Shown piece after piece: positions 46,524 through 59,151 of a stretch of 64,000 nucleotides of DNA. Origin of the DNA: Prunella strophiata (taxonomy: Eukaryota > Chordata > Aves > Passeriformes > Prunellidae); NCBI GenBank assembly GCA_036583965.1, contig JAZBQD010000013.1, positions 1,962,144-2,026,143 on the forward strand, written 5' to 3'. How positions within the stretch are numbered: position 1 is the first letter of the stretch; the number at the start of each line of letters is the position of its first letter. Position numbers and translations under genes: made by a program. The notes under the pieces were generated by a model that saw only the letters and a program-made list of their open reading frames with translations, searched no databases and was not told the origin of the DNA.

Positions 46524-49228
46524 ACTGAACACGGCTCTGCGGAGGAGAGGCGGGCAGGGAGGGGCTGGCAGAGGGAAGGTGAGCGCTCCGCAATTGGGGC
46601 AGGGAAAGCAGGCTGCCAGGGAGGAGGGAAGGCAGGAATGATGTGGTCTGAGCCATTGACCAGCAGAACAATTTCTGCAGCAGCCCTCTGGATACAAACC
46701 AGGAGATCAAGGAACACTGTGCAAGGCGTGGACATTGTTGGGCAGTAGGAATCCAGGAAAAGATGATGGTGATGAGCCTCAAATCATGAAGAGACAGGCT
46801 GGACGACGCCAGCTTTACCTCCAAACCAATTTCCTGACAATCATCTCTTCCCTGGCACCCCCACTTGTCTGCAGGGCCTCTGTGGGTCCATGTCTCCTCA
46901 GTGTCTCCCTGGAACAGGCCTTCTTGCCATCTCTATCTTTGGGTGTTATTTATGCCCAATGGAGAGAAAGAAATTTCCAAAATTGAGAAGGATCCAGAAG
47001 ATGTCCAGGAAAAAAAAAAAAAAAATCCCAGCTATGTCGTGTCTCTAGGGCTGGGTTCATACATTCAGCAAGTTGTGAAAAGCAGCTCTTTGGGCTGGTT
47101 CATTGACTGGCAGGAATTAGAGAGCTCAGTCACTGCCGGGCTGGCAATTAGCTGCTGTGGAAGTGTTTTTGTAGAGTCGAATTTCCAGCACGAGGGGAAG
47201 AGAAAAGCGTTTGTAAAGGCAGCCGGCCCCTCGGCGCGGGAGCCGGGTGGGCAGGGGGAGCTCCGGCCCTCCTGAGGGGAGGAAAGGATCGTCCTCAAAC
47301 AAACACCGCGTGAGGGGAACACCCCAAATCCTTCCCCCGCAGTGCCGGGAGCTCTCCTGCCCCGGGAGCTGTGCGGTTCTGCTTTCAGCGGGAACATTTT
47401 ACACCCAGCCCTTCCCTGCCTGTTTCTCCCCCCGACAGAGGAGCAGCTGTAAGAGCTGCCATGGGACTGGACAGCCCCAGCAGCACCTGCACTTCCCCTT
47501 TTCCCAGCTCCTGGGGAAGTGCTGTTCCCTTCCTTGAAGGGAAGAGTGTGGCCCCGACCCGAGGAGCCAAGAGAGCAAACAGAGGTGGCAGAGACAGGAG
47601 AGAGAAAGGGCAGGAGGGGAGACGGGGGTGAGTGACCCCAGGGACACCTGGCTGTGAGTGACCCCAGGGAACCCTGGCTGTGAGTGACCCCTGGCTGTGA
47701 GTGACCCCAGGGAGTCCCTGGCTGTGAGTGACCCCTGGCTGTGAGTGACCCCAGGGAGTCCCTGGCTGTGAGGGACCTCAGCTCTGCTGCCAGCCGGAGC
47801 CATCGGGGTGTGGGGCTGTCCTCCTGCCCCGCAGGTTCCTGTCCCTTCCTGCTCACTCCTGGCCGTAGGAAGGGGCTCGGCAGTGCTGGAGGGAGGAGAG
47901 GACAGGACGGACTCGCAGGGGGCTCAGGGAGTGCCAGAGCTCCCGCCGTAAGAAATCAACATTCATTAGTTGCACCAGGCGCAGAAGAACTTGCTGAAGG
48001 AGCCCGGGCTTCAAGCTGAGCTCTCCCCTCTCAGCCGCGTCTGGGGGACCCTTTGATTTGGTTAATTAGACCCAAAGTTTTTCTGTGCAGTGGGAGGCCG
48101 GCTCTGTGCTGAGGAGCGCGGCTCCCCCGGCTTCACTAATGAGATAATTTCTTGTGGCTGTCTGCGAGGCTGTGTACACAGCTCCACCCTCACACAGCGC
48201 CCTCCCCGAGCCCTCAGCCGCAGCAGCAATTACGGTGTCAGGTCTCCCTGCGAGGAGCCGTCCTCCCACCGGGGGCTTCTGCAGGAGCGCCTCATTTACA
48301 TCCAAATACCCTCGCAACGATTTTCACTCTTTGACTGGCCAAACTTCCTAATTCCGCTGTTTTTCACCCTAAATTTGACCTTTGAGTCAATGAAGTGGCT
48401 TCGTTTTGCCTCTCTCTTTCCCCCTGCCCCAGATCTCTCCTTGCACAGTTCGAGTGTCAGGGCTTGCCTACACTTGAAGGCTGACTCTGGATTTAGGTGA
48501 TGCCTTGTCACCAGAACCTGGTGCTTTGTGAAGGCTGCCCTAGAACAGAGGCTGAACAGAGTTAAAGAATAAAGCAGGGATTTATTAAAAGGATCTCATC
48601 CATGGATCCACCTTGGGCAGCACAAGAGCCCAGCCAGGGCTGCACCCAAGATGAACCAAAATGGGCACAGAATGCACGAGCGGGCACGGGGTCTGTCACT
48701 GTGATCAGTTCCGCTCCATTTGCACCTTGGAGTTCATTGTCCAATTCCAGCTTTAGGTTATCAAGTCCCATCCTGCTTGTTCTTCTCTCCTCAGCCCACG
48801 TTGTTTGTGCTCTTGGGCCTGAGATTTGGGTAATTTTTCCTTGGTCCCCAGCTGGAGCAGGAATTGTTTTGTCTCCCTGCTCTGTGCACAGAGCTCACCA
48901 TTCCCTAATATGAGGCCCAGACCTCACACACTAAAGCAGCCCAGAATCTGAAAAACAGAAAAGCTGAAACCTGAGGCATCATTGGGACATATAAATCTGA
49001 AAGACAGTGACCAATTCTTGAATACTTCTGGAAGGATTTATGTAAAATCAGTAATTTCTGAATAACTTAGTGCCCTGGCTCCCAGTTCATCCTCCTGTTA
49101 GCAGCAGGAGCAGGTAGGGCAAGGTTTGTCAAAGGCATGTTTGTGTTTTTTCAACTCCATTGCTCTAAAAGGAACTTACAACCTCCCCCTCCGGAGCCTG
49201 CCTCACTTAAATCCTCTCTCTGTCACAG
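46524..49228. other. Intergenic, no gene recognised
   Basis: Contains a poly-A tract near 47010-47025, a minisatellite (47629-47776) and ordinary mixed DNA. The stretch 48090-48340 has a moderately CpG-containing composition, but I see no exon. No candidate for the missing CHCHD10 first exon was found here. Confidence 0.6.
47629..47776. repeat. Minisatellite GTGAGTGACCCCAGGG...
   Basis: About five copies of a 29-34-base unit (GTGAGTGACCCCAGGGAGTC then CCTGGCT) with 17-base short units (GTGAGTGACCCCTGGCT) interspersed, ending near GTGAGGGACC. Confidence 0.9.
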
Positions 49229-49296
49229 CTGAAATGTGGCTACAAAGAGATCCAGGAATTCCCCAAGCCTGTGGCTCTGCAGGGGTTGTTTCACAG
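49229..49296 (+). other. Orphan exon-like segment
   Basis: 68 bases framed by a textbook acceptor (CTCTCTCTGTCACAG) and donor (GTAAGG), open in one frame: LKCGYKEIQEFPKPVALQGL and FHR. I do not recognise the peptide. It could be an exon of an unidentified or non-coding transcript, or chance. A plausible poly(A) end lies at 51127, 1.8 kb downstream on the same strand. Confidence 0.3.
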
Positions 49297-49360
49297 GTAA
49301 GGAATGCAACGCCGGCCTCCCTGCGTCTCCTGCCTGTCTGCCCCAGCAGCGGGCTGGCTG

Positions 49361-49402
49361 TGCCAGGGCAGTGCCAGGGCAGTGCCAGGGCAGTGCCAGG
49401 CT
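49361..49402. repeat. 11-base tandem repeat TGCCAGGGCAG
   Basis: Close to four copies of TGCCAGGGCAG in a row. Short and perfect. Confidence 0.9.
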
Positions 49403-51126
49403 GCCCTGCAGGGTCTGCTGGGGGCACGGGGACATCCCCGGTGTCCCATTCCTGGCTGTGGTGCCCCGCGGGAGCATCCCGGGGCTGCCCCGGAGCCTCC
49501 CGGGCTGCAGCTCCGTGCTGGGAGAGCCCTCGCTGAGCGTGCAGGGGCACATCTGGGCACTGCAGCTATTTAGGTTAGCAGCAAATTGCACGGCGTGATT
49601 GCTCGGGGATCTGGGCAAGCTATTCAAAGCAGAAGAAAGCGTCTGATGGATTCGCCAATGTTTTTGTTTGTGGACAATCCCCCAAAAAGACAGAACCCTG
49701 CAGTTCTTACCAATGTGTTTGCTGCTCAAAATTACTCCATGAATCATTTGTTACTGTGTGCATGCAGTCAGTGGGTTTCTCATGTCTTTTATTTTGTTCT
49801 TTGAGCTCTAGCTAGTCCTAATTTGCTTGTGCCAAGTGGCTGATTTCAGTCCCCAAGGTTCACACAGCAGAGCACTCAGGTCAGAAGGAAATATGCAAGA
49901 ACTGCCTTTTTATCCTATACAGTTTTTAGCAAGCAGAGTTGCAGCCAACAAATAATAATTCAAACAAACAAACAAACCCCCCAAAAAACCAGGCAAGTTG
50001 CTACCACTAAACAGAATTGACAGATTTTTCATGAGCAAATGGCACATTTCCTACGGGCCTGCCTCACCACCGCTCCCCAAGGGATGACAAAAGAGCAGTG
50101 TCACAGGCAGGTGACGTTCCCTGGTGGCACACAGCCCTGTCCCACCCCGGGTGCCACTTCCCACACCCCATCTTCCCGTCTGCATCCTTGCTCCGCCACT
50201 CTTGAGCCGAAATTCACGAAGTGCCCGTGCTGCAGGGGTCGGGGACGGGCAGAGGGAGGAAGGAAAGCCGGCGCTGTGACTGCAGGAGCTGCAGATGGCT
50301 GCCAGGGGAGGGAGGCGGCGCCCAGAGCCCGGCTCAGCTTTCAAGTCCCGTGCTCCAGGATCTACATGCCATTTCTTGGATGTGGTTTGCCCCCAGGGCG
50401 ATCTCAACAGCTGTGAAGTTTCAACAGATGAACGATGTAGTTTTCAATAAATTTCACCAAGCAAAGGAAAGGATTTTAACTCGTTCGTGCTAGCCCACTT
50501 TTGGTCTGAAGGCTCTGCTGGACCCGAATCCATTGAGGTCAGGAGTGTTTCCTGTTGGAGCCCCAGGCACACCTGAGCTACACGGAGAGGTTCTCCCCAG
50601 CAGCAGAGGCTTCTCTCAGCCATGCCCGTGGCTCCTGGGAGGTGCAGGCACACCCCTGCCTTACCTGTGCCACTTGAGCCCACTCTGGTGGAGGAAGGTA
50701 CCAATTGTGGATGCCCCCAGCTCCTGGTGGGGAAAGGAGAGATGACAGAAAGACAATTTTCCAAATCTCCTGGTGGCAACTGCATCTTGGAAGTTCCATT
50801 TCCTTTCTACTCTCTCATCCAGAAGTGGGGCTTGTGCTCCTGGAGTCATGTCCTCATCCCAGCTGAAGGCTGATGCCATTAATTGTAACTGGAGAGGGGC
50901 TTTTTGTCACCCTGATTTTTAAAGTTTTTCTAAAGCCTTCTGATGTTTACATTTTTGTACAGAACTTTCTCATGCGCTTTATGTAAATAACTTATTATTT
51001 ACATTCTTTAATGGGAGACAAGCAACTTAATGGACTGTTGGGTTCCCCAGTGGCATTGAGGAGGTGGCACTGTCACCCTCCAATGACACTGGCACTTCAA
51101 AGATCTATAAATTGGAGTCAGAAATT

Positions 51127-51132
51127 AATAAA
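51127..51132 (+). terminator. Poly(A)-site-like sequence of an unknown transcript
   Basis: AATAAA in GAAATTAATAAACCTCTC, after 240 bases of AT-rich, 3'UTR-like DNA and followed by GT-rich TGCTGTCTGTGTC. It has the look of a real polyadenylation site, but no gene is recognised upstream. Confidence 0.3.
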
Positions 51133-53559
51133 CCTCTCTTTTTTGTCTTAGAGAGAGCTGCTGTCTGTGTCATGTTCTTTCATGTCCTACAGTGACAGCT
51201 TTTGTGTTCCTGAACTCTTCAGTTGGAGAAGTAGAGAAATTCCCTCTTCCAGAACACATCAGCTGTGTCCTCAGGTCACAAGAGCAGTTACTGTGAATTC
51301 ACCTGCTGTGCACAGGACAAGACAGCAAGCCTGAGTCCAGAGGTAAAAAGCCAGGCTGGGTTTTTTGGTGCATGTCTGGGGATGTGAGCAGTGGGGCTGT
51401 GACCTTTGCTGCCCCTCCTGTGGCTGGGATCTGTCAGGGGGGCTGAAGCAGGGAGCTCACAGCCCTTGCAGGAGGTGCCAGTGCTCGGTGAGCCCTGCAG
51501 AGATCTCCCCCCTGCCCAGCTCCCTGCCTCACCTGCAGTGGCCAGGCCAAGGGGCTCAGGGCTGAGCGTTTCCTCCTCACCCAAATGTCTGCCCAGAGGC
51601 CATGGAGCAGGGTGCTTCCCTCCTGCTCCTGCACAGCTGCTCCCTGGCCAGGCTGGGTCCCCTCTCTCTGCAGACAGACACACAGACACACAGACAGACA
51701 GACACCTCCAGGAGCTGCCCCAGTGGTTCCCCACAGCTCTGGAGGGCACTGCTGGAGTTTCCCTGCAGTGAAACAACACAGGGTCTGGAGGATGGGTCTT
51801 TGTGTGGGGCAGGGGTGCCCGTGACCTTTAGAAGCTCTTAGCACCAACCCATGAACAGCTACAGCTTTGAGTTAGAACATTGCAGTGTCTGCCTCCCCAG
51901 CTCTGCCCTTCCCAAGCACAGACACAGCTCATGTGGCACCCCAAGAGATCTTGTGAGTTCTGCAGCCTCTGCACAGACACCTGTGATTTGGGGTCTTCTG
52001 TCCCAGCTCTCCAAAATATTTCATGAGTTTTAGTCACCACATTGCACTCCCTGTCCTACTGAGGCTGCCCAAACATCAGCTTCCAACAGAAATTTCTGAC
52101 AGGAAATTAAATATCAGACCCATCTTTTCCCTCCTGTAAAAGAAGCCAGTGGTATCTCCTTTTCACATGGAAAGTCAATAACCCTTGCAAATGCACAGGG
52201 CAGCCTGGCTGTGCACTCTTGATTTCTCATGATTTCTGCTGAAATGCTTTTCCTTCAGTTGCATCTCCACCAGAGTGCTGAGCTCGATGCAGAGACATCC
52301 ATGGGCTGCTCCACAGGAAGCACTGCAAACATCCTCTGTAGCAACAGCCTGACCTTTTGAAAAATCAGTGATCTGAGCAAACCCCTCAGCCCTCTGGAAA
52401 GGCTGCACACCGTGGATGCTGTGCTGCATTCATTCCCAGCCTTGTGCAAGCTCTCGTGGTGCTCTTTGCAGGGTTCTTCAGTCTCTGGGTGCTGCCCTGG
52501 AGCTGAGGCTGCCACAGGGACTTTGTGACAATGCAGCCTCAGAGTTCAGCAATTGCAGCCCGAGAGAAAGTGGGGAAACACTTTGGGAGCTGATCTCTGA
52601 CACTGTCCCAATTTATTCCAGGGACATTCGGCAGTGGCAGTGCAGTGTGTGTCACACAGAGCACCCAGGGCTGTGTGGCATGGCAGGACATGGCATCACT
52701 GCTGTGCAAAGTTACTGCTGGACAGGCACTTTGCATCCCAGAGAGGAGCCAGGAGTCCTCACACCAACAAACCCCACATTTCTGTGGTCTCTCTCCACAG
52801 ATATCTCCTCTGGGCCAAATTTTCTTGCTCTCCTGTCTTCCCCCCACCCCGGCTCACATCCCCACTGCCTTCCCATGGCTTCATTCAGTCAGAGCCCCGT
52901 GCCTGGCTGGTTCTGCCCACCCAACACCACCCAGCCCATGAGTGCAGCCCCCCATCCTGCCGAGGGGTGGGGACCCCTCTCTCCTCCCTGCTGCTGGCCA
53001 AGCCAGCCTGCCCCTCCCGGGCACAGACACCTCTCACTCATTGCGATCGTGCCCCAGGGGACGATGCCAGGGCAGTGTGGAGGGGCAGGAGGGGCCCAGC
53101 GCTGTGCCGGGAGGAGCTGGGGGAGTGGGACCTGCTCCAGGGAAGGGAGTTCAGCAGCTGAGGAGGGGGGAGAGGGAGCTCAGGGGCTTGGCTGCTCTGA
53201 GCAGAAACGTGCGTGAAGAAAAGCCTCGACCCACACCCTGAATTCCACAGCTCGGCTCCGGGGACAGGGAGAGGGAGAGAGGACAGGACGGGACATTTCC
53301 AGCAGCCCCGCGACTTGTTCATAAAAGCCTCATCTCCCCAGCCCTGCCTGCCTCCTCCCCCATCGCCTCCACAGCTCACGCTGGGTTTTATTAACGCAGT
53401 TCCCCTCGGGCTAGAGGGAATCACGTCCCAGGAGACATTCCAGTCTCAGATCGGCTTCGGAGGGGATCAGAGGGAGCCAAGGGTGGGGGGCGTTGCACCG
53501 GGACGTTCCATTCGCCGAGAGCGGGCAGGTTGGGAGCGCTGCAAGACGGCACTAGCAGC

Positions 53560-53612
53560 TCCTTACCAGAGCCCTTATCAGAGCCCTTACCAGAGCCCTT
53601 ACCAGAGCCGCA
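53560..53612. repeat. 12-base tandem repeat (AGAGCCCTTACC)
   Basis: About four copies of AGAGCCCTTACC (one with ATC) at the edge of the CpG-rich zone. Confidence 0.85.
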
Positions 53613-54356
53613 GCCCAGCCTCTGCCCGGCCCTGTGTCCCGGCCACTCGAGCTTCGGCTGCGGGCTGCTCCCCGGCTCTGCCGGTGCCGGGCACGGGGCG
53701 CGGCTCAGCCCGGCCGGGCTGCCGGTGACCCGCAGGCACAAGGGCTCGGCCCGGGGCCAGCGCCCGTCCCCGAGCACGGCCGGGGCCTCAGCCCGCAGCC
53801 CCCGGCCAGCAGGGCCCGCAGCAGCAATTCCTGCCGCCGGGAACGGGAGCTGGCTCCCCGGCGTCTGGCTCCCCAGGTGAACTGCGGTGTGCCCTGAGCC
53901 TGCGCCAGGAAAATGCCAGCAGATGAAACTGCATCTCAGGCCAAGAGACACGAAGATGGATGTGTTTTCCTCGCCCGGCTTATCTCGCAGGCAGCGCTCC
54001 TCGGCCGAGCCCGGCTCTGTTTGTGTGCGCTCGGCTCCTGGCACGGGGCAGGGATGAGCACACAACAAACGCTGCGGTGAGCTGCGGGCCGGCCCTGCCC
54101 CGCCGGCACCCGCACCGGGCACCGGGCACCGAGCCGCTCCCGGGCCACAGCAGCTCCGCCGGCTGCCCGCCCGGCACCGCGCCCGGGCACCGAGCACCGG
54201 CGCTCCCGGGCCACAGCAGCGCCAGACCGGAACGGAACGGAACGGCAACGGGCAACGGCAACGGGGCTGGGCGGGCCCAGGGCTGGCCAGGCTTAGTCCA
54301 GGCGATCAGGGTCCAGGTGAGCCAGGGCTTGGTCCAGTGCCACAGGGCTGCAGCAC

Positions 54357-55857
54357 ATGAGCACAGGGCTGAGCACAGGGCTGAGCACAGGGCTGAGCAC
54401 AGGGCTGAGCACAGGGCTGAGCACAGGGCTGAGCACAGGGCTGAGCACAGGGCTGAGCACAGGGCTGAGCACAGGGCTGAGCACAGGGCTGAGCACAGGG
54501 CTGAGCACAGGGCTGAGCACAGGGCTGAGCACAGGGCTGAGCACAGGGCTGAGCACAGGGCTGAGCACAGGGCTGAGCACAGGGCTGAGCACAGGGCTGA
54601 GCACAGGGCTGAGCACAGGGCTGAGCACAGGGCTGAGCACAGGGCTGAGCACAGGGCTGAGCACAGGGCTGAGCACAGGGCTGAGCACAGGGCTGAGCAC
54701 AGGGCTGAGCACAGGGCTGAGCACAGGGCTGAGCACAGGGCTGAGCACAGGGCTGAGCACAGGGCTGAGCACAGGGCTGAGCACAGGGCTGAGCACAGGG
54801 CTGAGCACAGGGCTGAGCACAGGGCTGAGCACAGGGCTGAGCACAGGGCTGAGCACAGGGCTGAGCACAGGGCTGAGCACAGGGCTGAGCACAGGGCTGA
54901 GCACAGGGCTGAGCACAGGGCTGAGCACAGGGCTGAGCACAGGGCTGAGCACAGGGCTGAGCACAGGGCTGAGCACAGGGCTGAGCACAGGGCTGAGCAC
55001 AGGGCTGAGCACAGGGCTGAGCACAGGGCTGAGCACAGGGCTGAGCACAGGGCTGAGCACAGGGCTGAGCACAGGGCTGAGCACAGGGCTGAGCACAGGG
55101 CTGAGCACAGGGCTGAGCACAGGGCTGAGCACAGGGCTGAGCACAGGGCTGAGCACAGGGCTGAGCACAGGGCTGAGCACAGGGCTGAGCACAGGGCTGA
55201 GCACAGGGCTGAGCACAGGGCTGAGCACAGGGCTGAGCACAGGGCTGAGCACAGGGCTGAGCACAGGGCTGAGCACAGGGCTGAGCACAGGGCTGAGCAC
55301 AGGGCTGAGCACAGGGCTGAGCACAGGGCTGAGCACAGGGCTGAGCACAGGGCTGAGCACAGGGCTGAGCACAGGGCTGAGCACAGGGCTGAGCACAGGG
55401 CTGAGCACAGGGCTGAGCACAGGGCTGAGCACAGGGCTGAGCACAGGGCTGAGCACAGGGCTGAGCACAGGGCTGAGCACAGGGCTGAGCACAGGGCTGA
55501 GCACAGGGCTGAGCACAGGGCTGAGCACAGGGCTGAGCACAGGGCTGAGCACAGGGCTGAGCACAGGGCTGAGCACAGGGCTGAGCACAGGGCTGAGCAC
55601 AGGGCTGAGCACAGGGCTGAGCACAGGGCTGAGCACAGGGCTGAGCACAGGGCTGAGCACAGGGCTGAGCACAGGGCTGAGCACAGGGCTGAGCACAGGG
55701 CTGAGCACAGGGCTGAGCACAGGGCTGAGCACAGGGCTGAGCACAGGGCTGAGCACAGGGCTGAGCACAGGGCTGAGCACAGGGCTGAGCACAGGGCTGA
55801 GCACAGGGCTGAGCACAGGGCTGAGCACAGGGCTGAGCACAGGGCTGAGCACAGGGC
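54357..55857. repeat. 12-base array (GAGCACAGGGCT)n, 125 copies
   Basis: 1.5 kb of GAGCACAGGGCT repeated about 125 times, with no variant unit that I can see. A degenerate start (CACAGGGCTGCAGCACAT) precedes it and AGGGCAGTGCACC follows. The long frames (AEHR, STGL, CAQP, LSPV repeats) on both strands are artefacts of a unit divisible by three. Confidence 0.98.
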
Positions 55858-58850
55858 AGTGCACCTCTGCCAGGGAGGGGCAGCACGCTCCTGCCACCGT
55901 GTCCCTCGTTCCGAGGTCAGGGGAGGAGCAGTGCCTGCCCACAGCCCTGCAGGCAGCCACAGCCCTGCCCCACTCCAGTCCCTTGGCTTCATAAGGACAC
56001 TGATCAAGCTGATCCCAAACCTGCCTGACTCTGGGTTCAACACAGAATTAAGGTGAAAAAGAGAGGAAGGCAAAAGAAAATAGATGTAAAATAAGTAGTA
56101 GGGAATCAAGCAAGACTTTCTGGAAATTCATAGTGAGAATGACCTAGTCAAGTTGAAGTCTGGAAAACTTTGGTGTTTTCAAGGTTCACTGTTTGGACTC
56201 AGGACAGCCTGCACAAGTCCAGCGTTTCCATTTAAAAGATTTTTTAAAAACCCAAAAGAGATTTGAAGCAAAGCACTTTGCTGACCAACATACATTATTT
56301 ATTTTACATGCTACTTTACCTTTCCACTTGTGAGTCCAGGCCCAAAGGCCAAGCTCCCACTCCACAGCCTCTTCTTGCCCACTCCCCATGCCCGTGTCTT
56401 GGGCTGCCAGCAGAGGAGGAGAACTGGGTAATTCAAAAAGTACTCCTGATCAATCATGGGCTGTTCACTGCACAAACCCCCAGCCTTGTTTGCACCCACC
56501 ACCCCCTGTACAAACACCCAGGAGAAAAACAAGGTGCCAGGGCCAGAGAAAAGGGGAATCCCAAAAGCAAGAGGTGAGAACAGGGACTTGCCTGATGGGG
56601 ACGTGTCCTCATTTGTCACCCCCTGATGCTGGAGACATCAATTCATGAGGTTATCTCCTACAGAGAGAGAGGGAAGACATCAGAGAAATCCAAGGGGTTT
56701 CTCTGTCCTGGGGATTTGGCTCCTGGAGCCTCTTCCAGCTGCTCAGGGAAATGCCCGGGGGGTGTAAAGCTCCATGCTGACTTTGCAGGGGACCTCAGGC
56801 CAGGTCCCCAGGCACACAGAATACAGCTGGAAAGTCACACCAGGGAGGTGGCAGGAAACAAAGGGCTTTGGACAGACAGGCTTAATCCATTTAAATTCAG
56901 TTTCTCTCTCACTTCCCTCCCCTTTCCCCTTGGCTCTCATCAGACAGCAGTATCACACCCAAGTGGCCATGGGCTGAGGGAGTTATTCCACCTCTGCTGC
57001 TCACAAAGAATCAAACCTGCTGTTCTCTTCCTCTGGCACAGCCTCTTTCCCCCTGGCACCTGCTGGGCTGTAGGGTGAGGTTATCCCCAGCTGCTGGTTC
57101 CTGCTGAGACTCACATTACCATGCTGCTTTGCCTGCCCAGGTGTTCACAAGGCCCTCCTTGTTGGGAAGCCTTAGGGGAGTGGGAGAAGAGCTAATGCTT
57201 GTGGTCAGAAGGAAAACTCCTGACAGCTCTGCCACTTGCTAGGGCTGGAAGGTCCTGAACAGATGCTGAGCAAGGAGAGCTCCATGTGGGGATGCTAAAC
57301 CAGCAACATCAGTGACCATTGGGAGCTCTCAGCCATGAGAACTTCCACTGAGCTCCTGCAGCCATCCCCAGAAGCACAAGTTTGGCTCCAGCCTGGCAGG
57401 AGCTGCAGGAAAGCAGGCAGAGAGTGAGATGTGAGACTGAGGGATGTGAGGCTGGGAGATGCCAGGCTGAGGGTTGCCAGGCTGGGAGATGCCAGGCTGG
57501 GAGGTGTCTGTCAGACTGTTGGTGCTCTGGGGCTGGGGTGGGAGCCCTGTGCTCACATGGCAGCAGCCTCTGTGCATCCATCAGGCTGCATGGGCAGCAC
57601 AGACAGTGGATGAGAGAGCTCCCACCTCAGGAACACAACAAGAAGGAATTCTGCAGGCACAGAACACCCAACAGCCATTTTCCTGCTGCTAAACATCTTC
57701 TGGCTTGGCTGGGAAATATCTGTGATCCCAAACACACCAGGCACTCTCTTTTGTGTTAAGTGCCTTGGCAGGAGCCAGCAGTTCTCACACACAGTTCCAT
57801 CTCTGCAAGGACCACGTTTCCCAGAACACCCCTTTTAAAATCTCCCTTCATTCAGAAGAGCCAAAGTGCCTGTTGCTGCCTTACAGGCTGCTCCCATGCC
57901 TCTCCCTGCTTCCCCAGGGCTCCACTGCCGTGGGCTGGAAAGCACTGAGCTCCCAGAGACACCAGCATTAAAAGAAAAGACACTAAAGAAAAGAGAGACA
58001 AAGGCAGGAAAGCTTTTTTTCACTGGGACCCAGCTGTCTGGCTCAGAGAAAGGCAAGAAACAAGGGTCTGCTCTGCATTCCTGGGGCACAGCCAGAATAG
58101 GAGCAGAAGGGTAAATTCCACAGAGCAATGTGGTTTTCCCTGCTCCCCTGTCCCCTCTCACAAACAAGGCCTTGGGGACACTCTGAGCATGGTGCTCCAG
58201 TGCAGGACATGTTGCTAACAGCCTGGGAGTTAAACACTGCAGCACCTCCCAAGGGCAGCCAGGACCAGGCTCTTTCTTCTCACATCTGCTCACCGTACCC
58301 AGTGTTTACATCCTCAGTATGGCTCCCATAAAACTAAACATGAACAACTGATCACAGGCAAATAGAGCAGGAATAGAGCCTGGGATGTCAGGAAGCCTTA
58401 CTCACTCCCTGCACACCAGCCCAGGCAGCTGGAGATCAAAGTTTTCTTATTTGCAATACATTTCTTGAAACAATTTTCAGCTAAACTCAGTCTGCTGAGA
58501 GGATGCTGACACAATCCAGGGCTTCTCCCATAGAAACAGGAACCAAGAAATCAGATCTGTGCATTGCTGCCTCCATCTCCAGGTGGCTGAGCAGATGGAG
58601 AAGGCTTTGACATCTCCAAAATGGGGAGTTGCTCCCTTCCTTCCCCCCTCTCAGCATCCCTGCTCGGGAAAGCCTTCTTGCAAAGGGTGAGGGAAGGGTT
58701 TGAGTGGAAAAGTGAGCAGAGCAGGGGTGCAAACACATTAAAACACGGCTGTGAGCTACTCCCCATGGGGACTGGAGTGGTCTCGACGGGCACTAGGAGG
58801 ATGGGGTTGAGTCCTTGGTGCCCTTAGGCAGGAGAGGTGAAAGACACCTT
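55858..58850. other. Intergenic, no gene recognised
   Basis: Ordinary mixed DNA with a minisatellite at 57432-57507. I see no exon or named element that I can support. Confidence 0.55.
57432..57507. repeat. Minisatellite (CTGGGAGATGCCAGG type)
   Basis: Four to five imperfect copies of GGCTGGGAGATGCCA / GGCTGAGGGTTGCCA, about 15 bases each. Confidence 0.85.
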
Positions 58851-59151
58851 TCAAGGGGCCCGTCTAAAGGCACCCCAAGGCAGGCAGGACCCGGGGGCCG
58901 GTGCCGGGCAGGCGTGGGAGGGGGGTCCCGCCCCGTTCCGCCCCCGGGGGTGGCGGGGCGGAGCGGACGGACGGGCGGGACCCCCCTCCCGCGATGCCGC
59001 CGGGCCGTGTCCCCCCGGCCCGAGCAGCCGCGGCTCGGCGAGAACAAAAGGCAGGAGCGGGAGGAGGCGCGAGGAGGAGGAGGGCAGGCGGCCACGGTGG
59101 GGGGATAAAAGGCTCAGCGAGGACCCCCCCAAGCCCTTCCTGCTCTGCCCC
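58850..59151 (+). promoter_or_regulatory. CpG island promoter with TATA-like box
   Basis: A strongly GC- and CpG-rich region leads to GGATAAAAGG (59103-59112), about 40-50 bases before the first ATG (59152). This arrangement indicates a plus-strand promoter and short 5'UTR. Confidence 0.6.

Larger units (their letters stand above)
49297..54356. other. Intergenic, no gene recognised
   Basis: No exon I can assign. It holds the short arrays listed separately, a GACAGACACACAGACA-type microsatellite near 51670-51705, and a GC- and CpG-rich zone at about 53440-54300 that looks like a CpG island. Long open frames in that zone on both strands (for example minus 54248-53421) are GC-driven and show no known domain. 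Confidence 0.55.

Noticed and set aside
43033..46748. Long frames with MDPSRDRS or TGSI repeats
   Set aside because: They lie wholly in the GATCGATC satellite, overlap each other in several frames and both strands, and resemble no known protein.
53421..54248. 275-residue minus-strand frame in a CpG-rich zone
   Set aside because: High GC content makes stop codons rare; the residue pattern is low-complexity and similar frames exist on the other strand.
53960..56109. Frames of 500-700 residues with AEHR, STGL, CSAL or LSPV repeats
   Set aside because: The unit is 12 bases, divisible by three, so each frame gives a perfect 4-residue repeat. Tandem DNA explains them.
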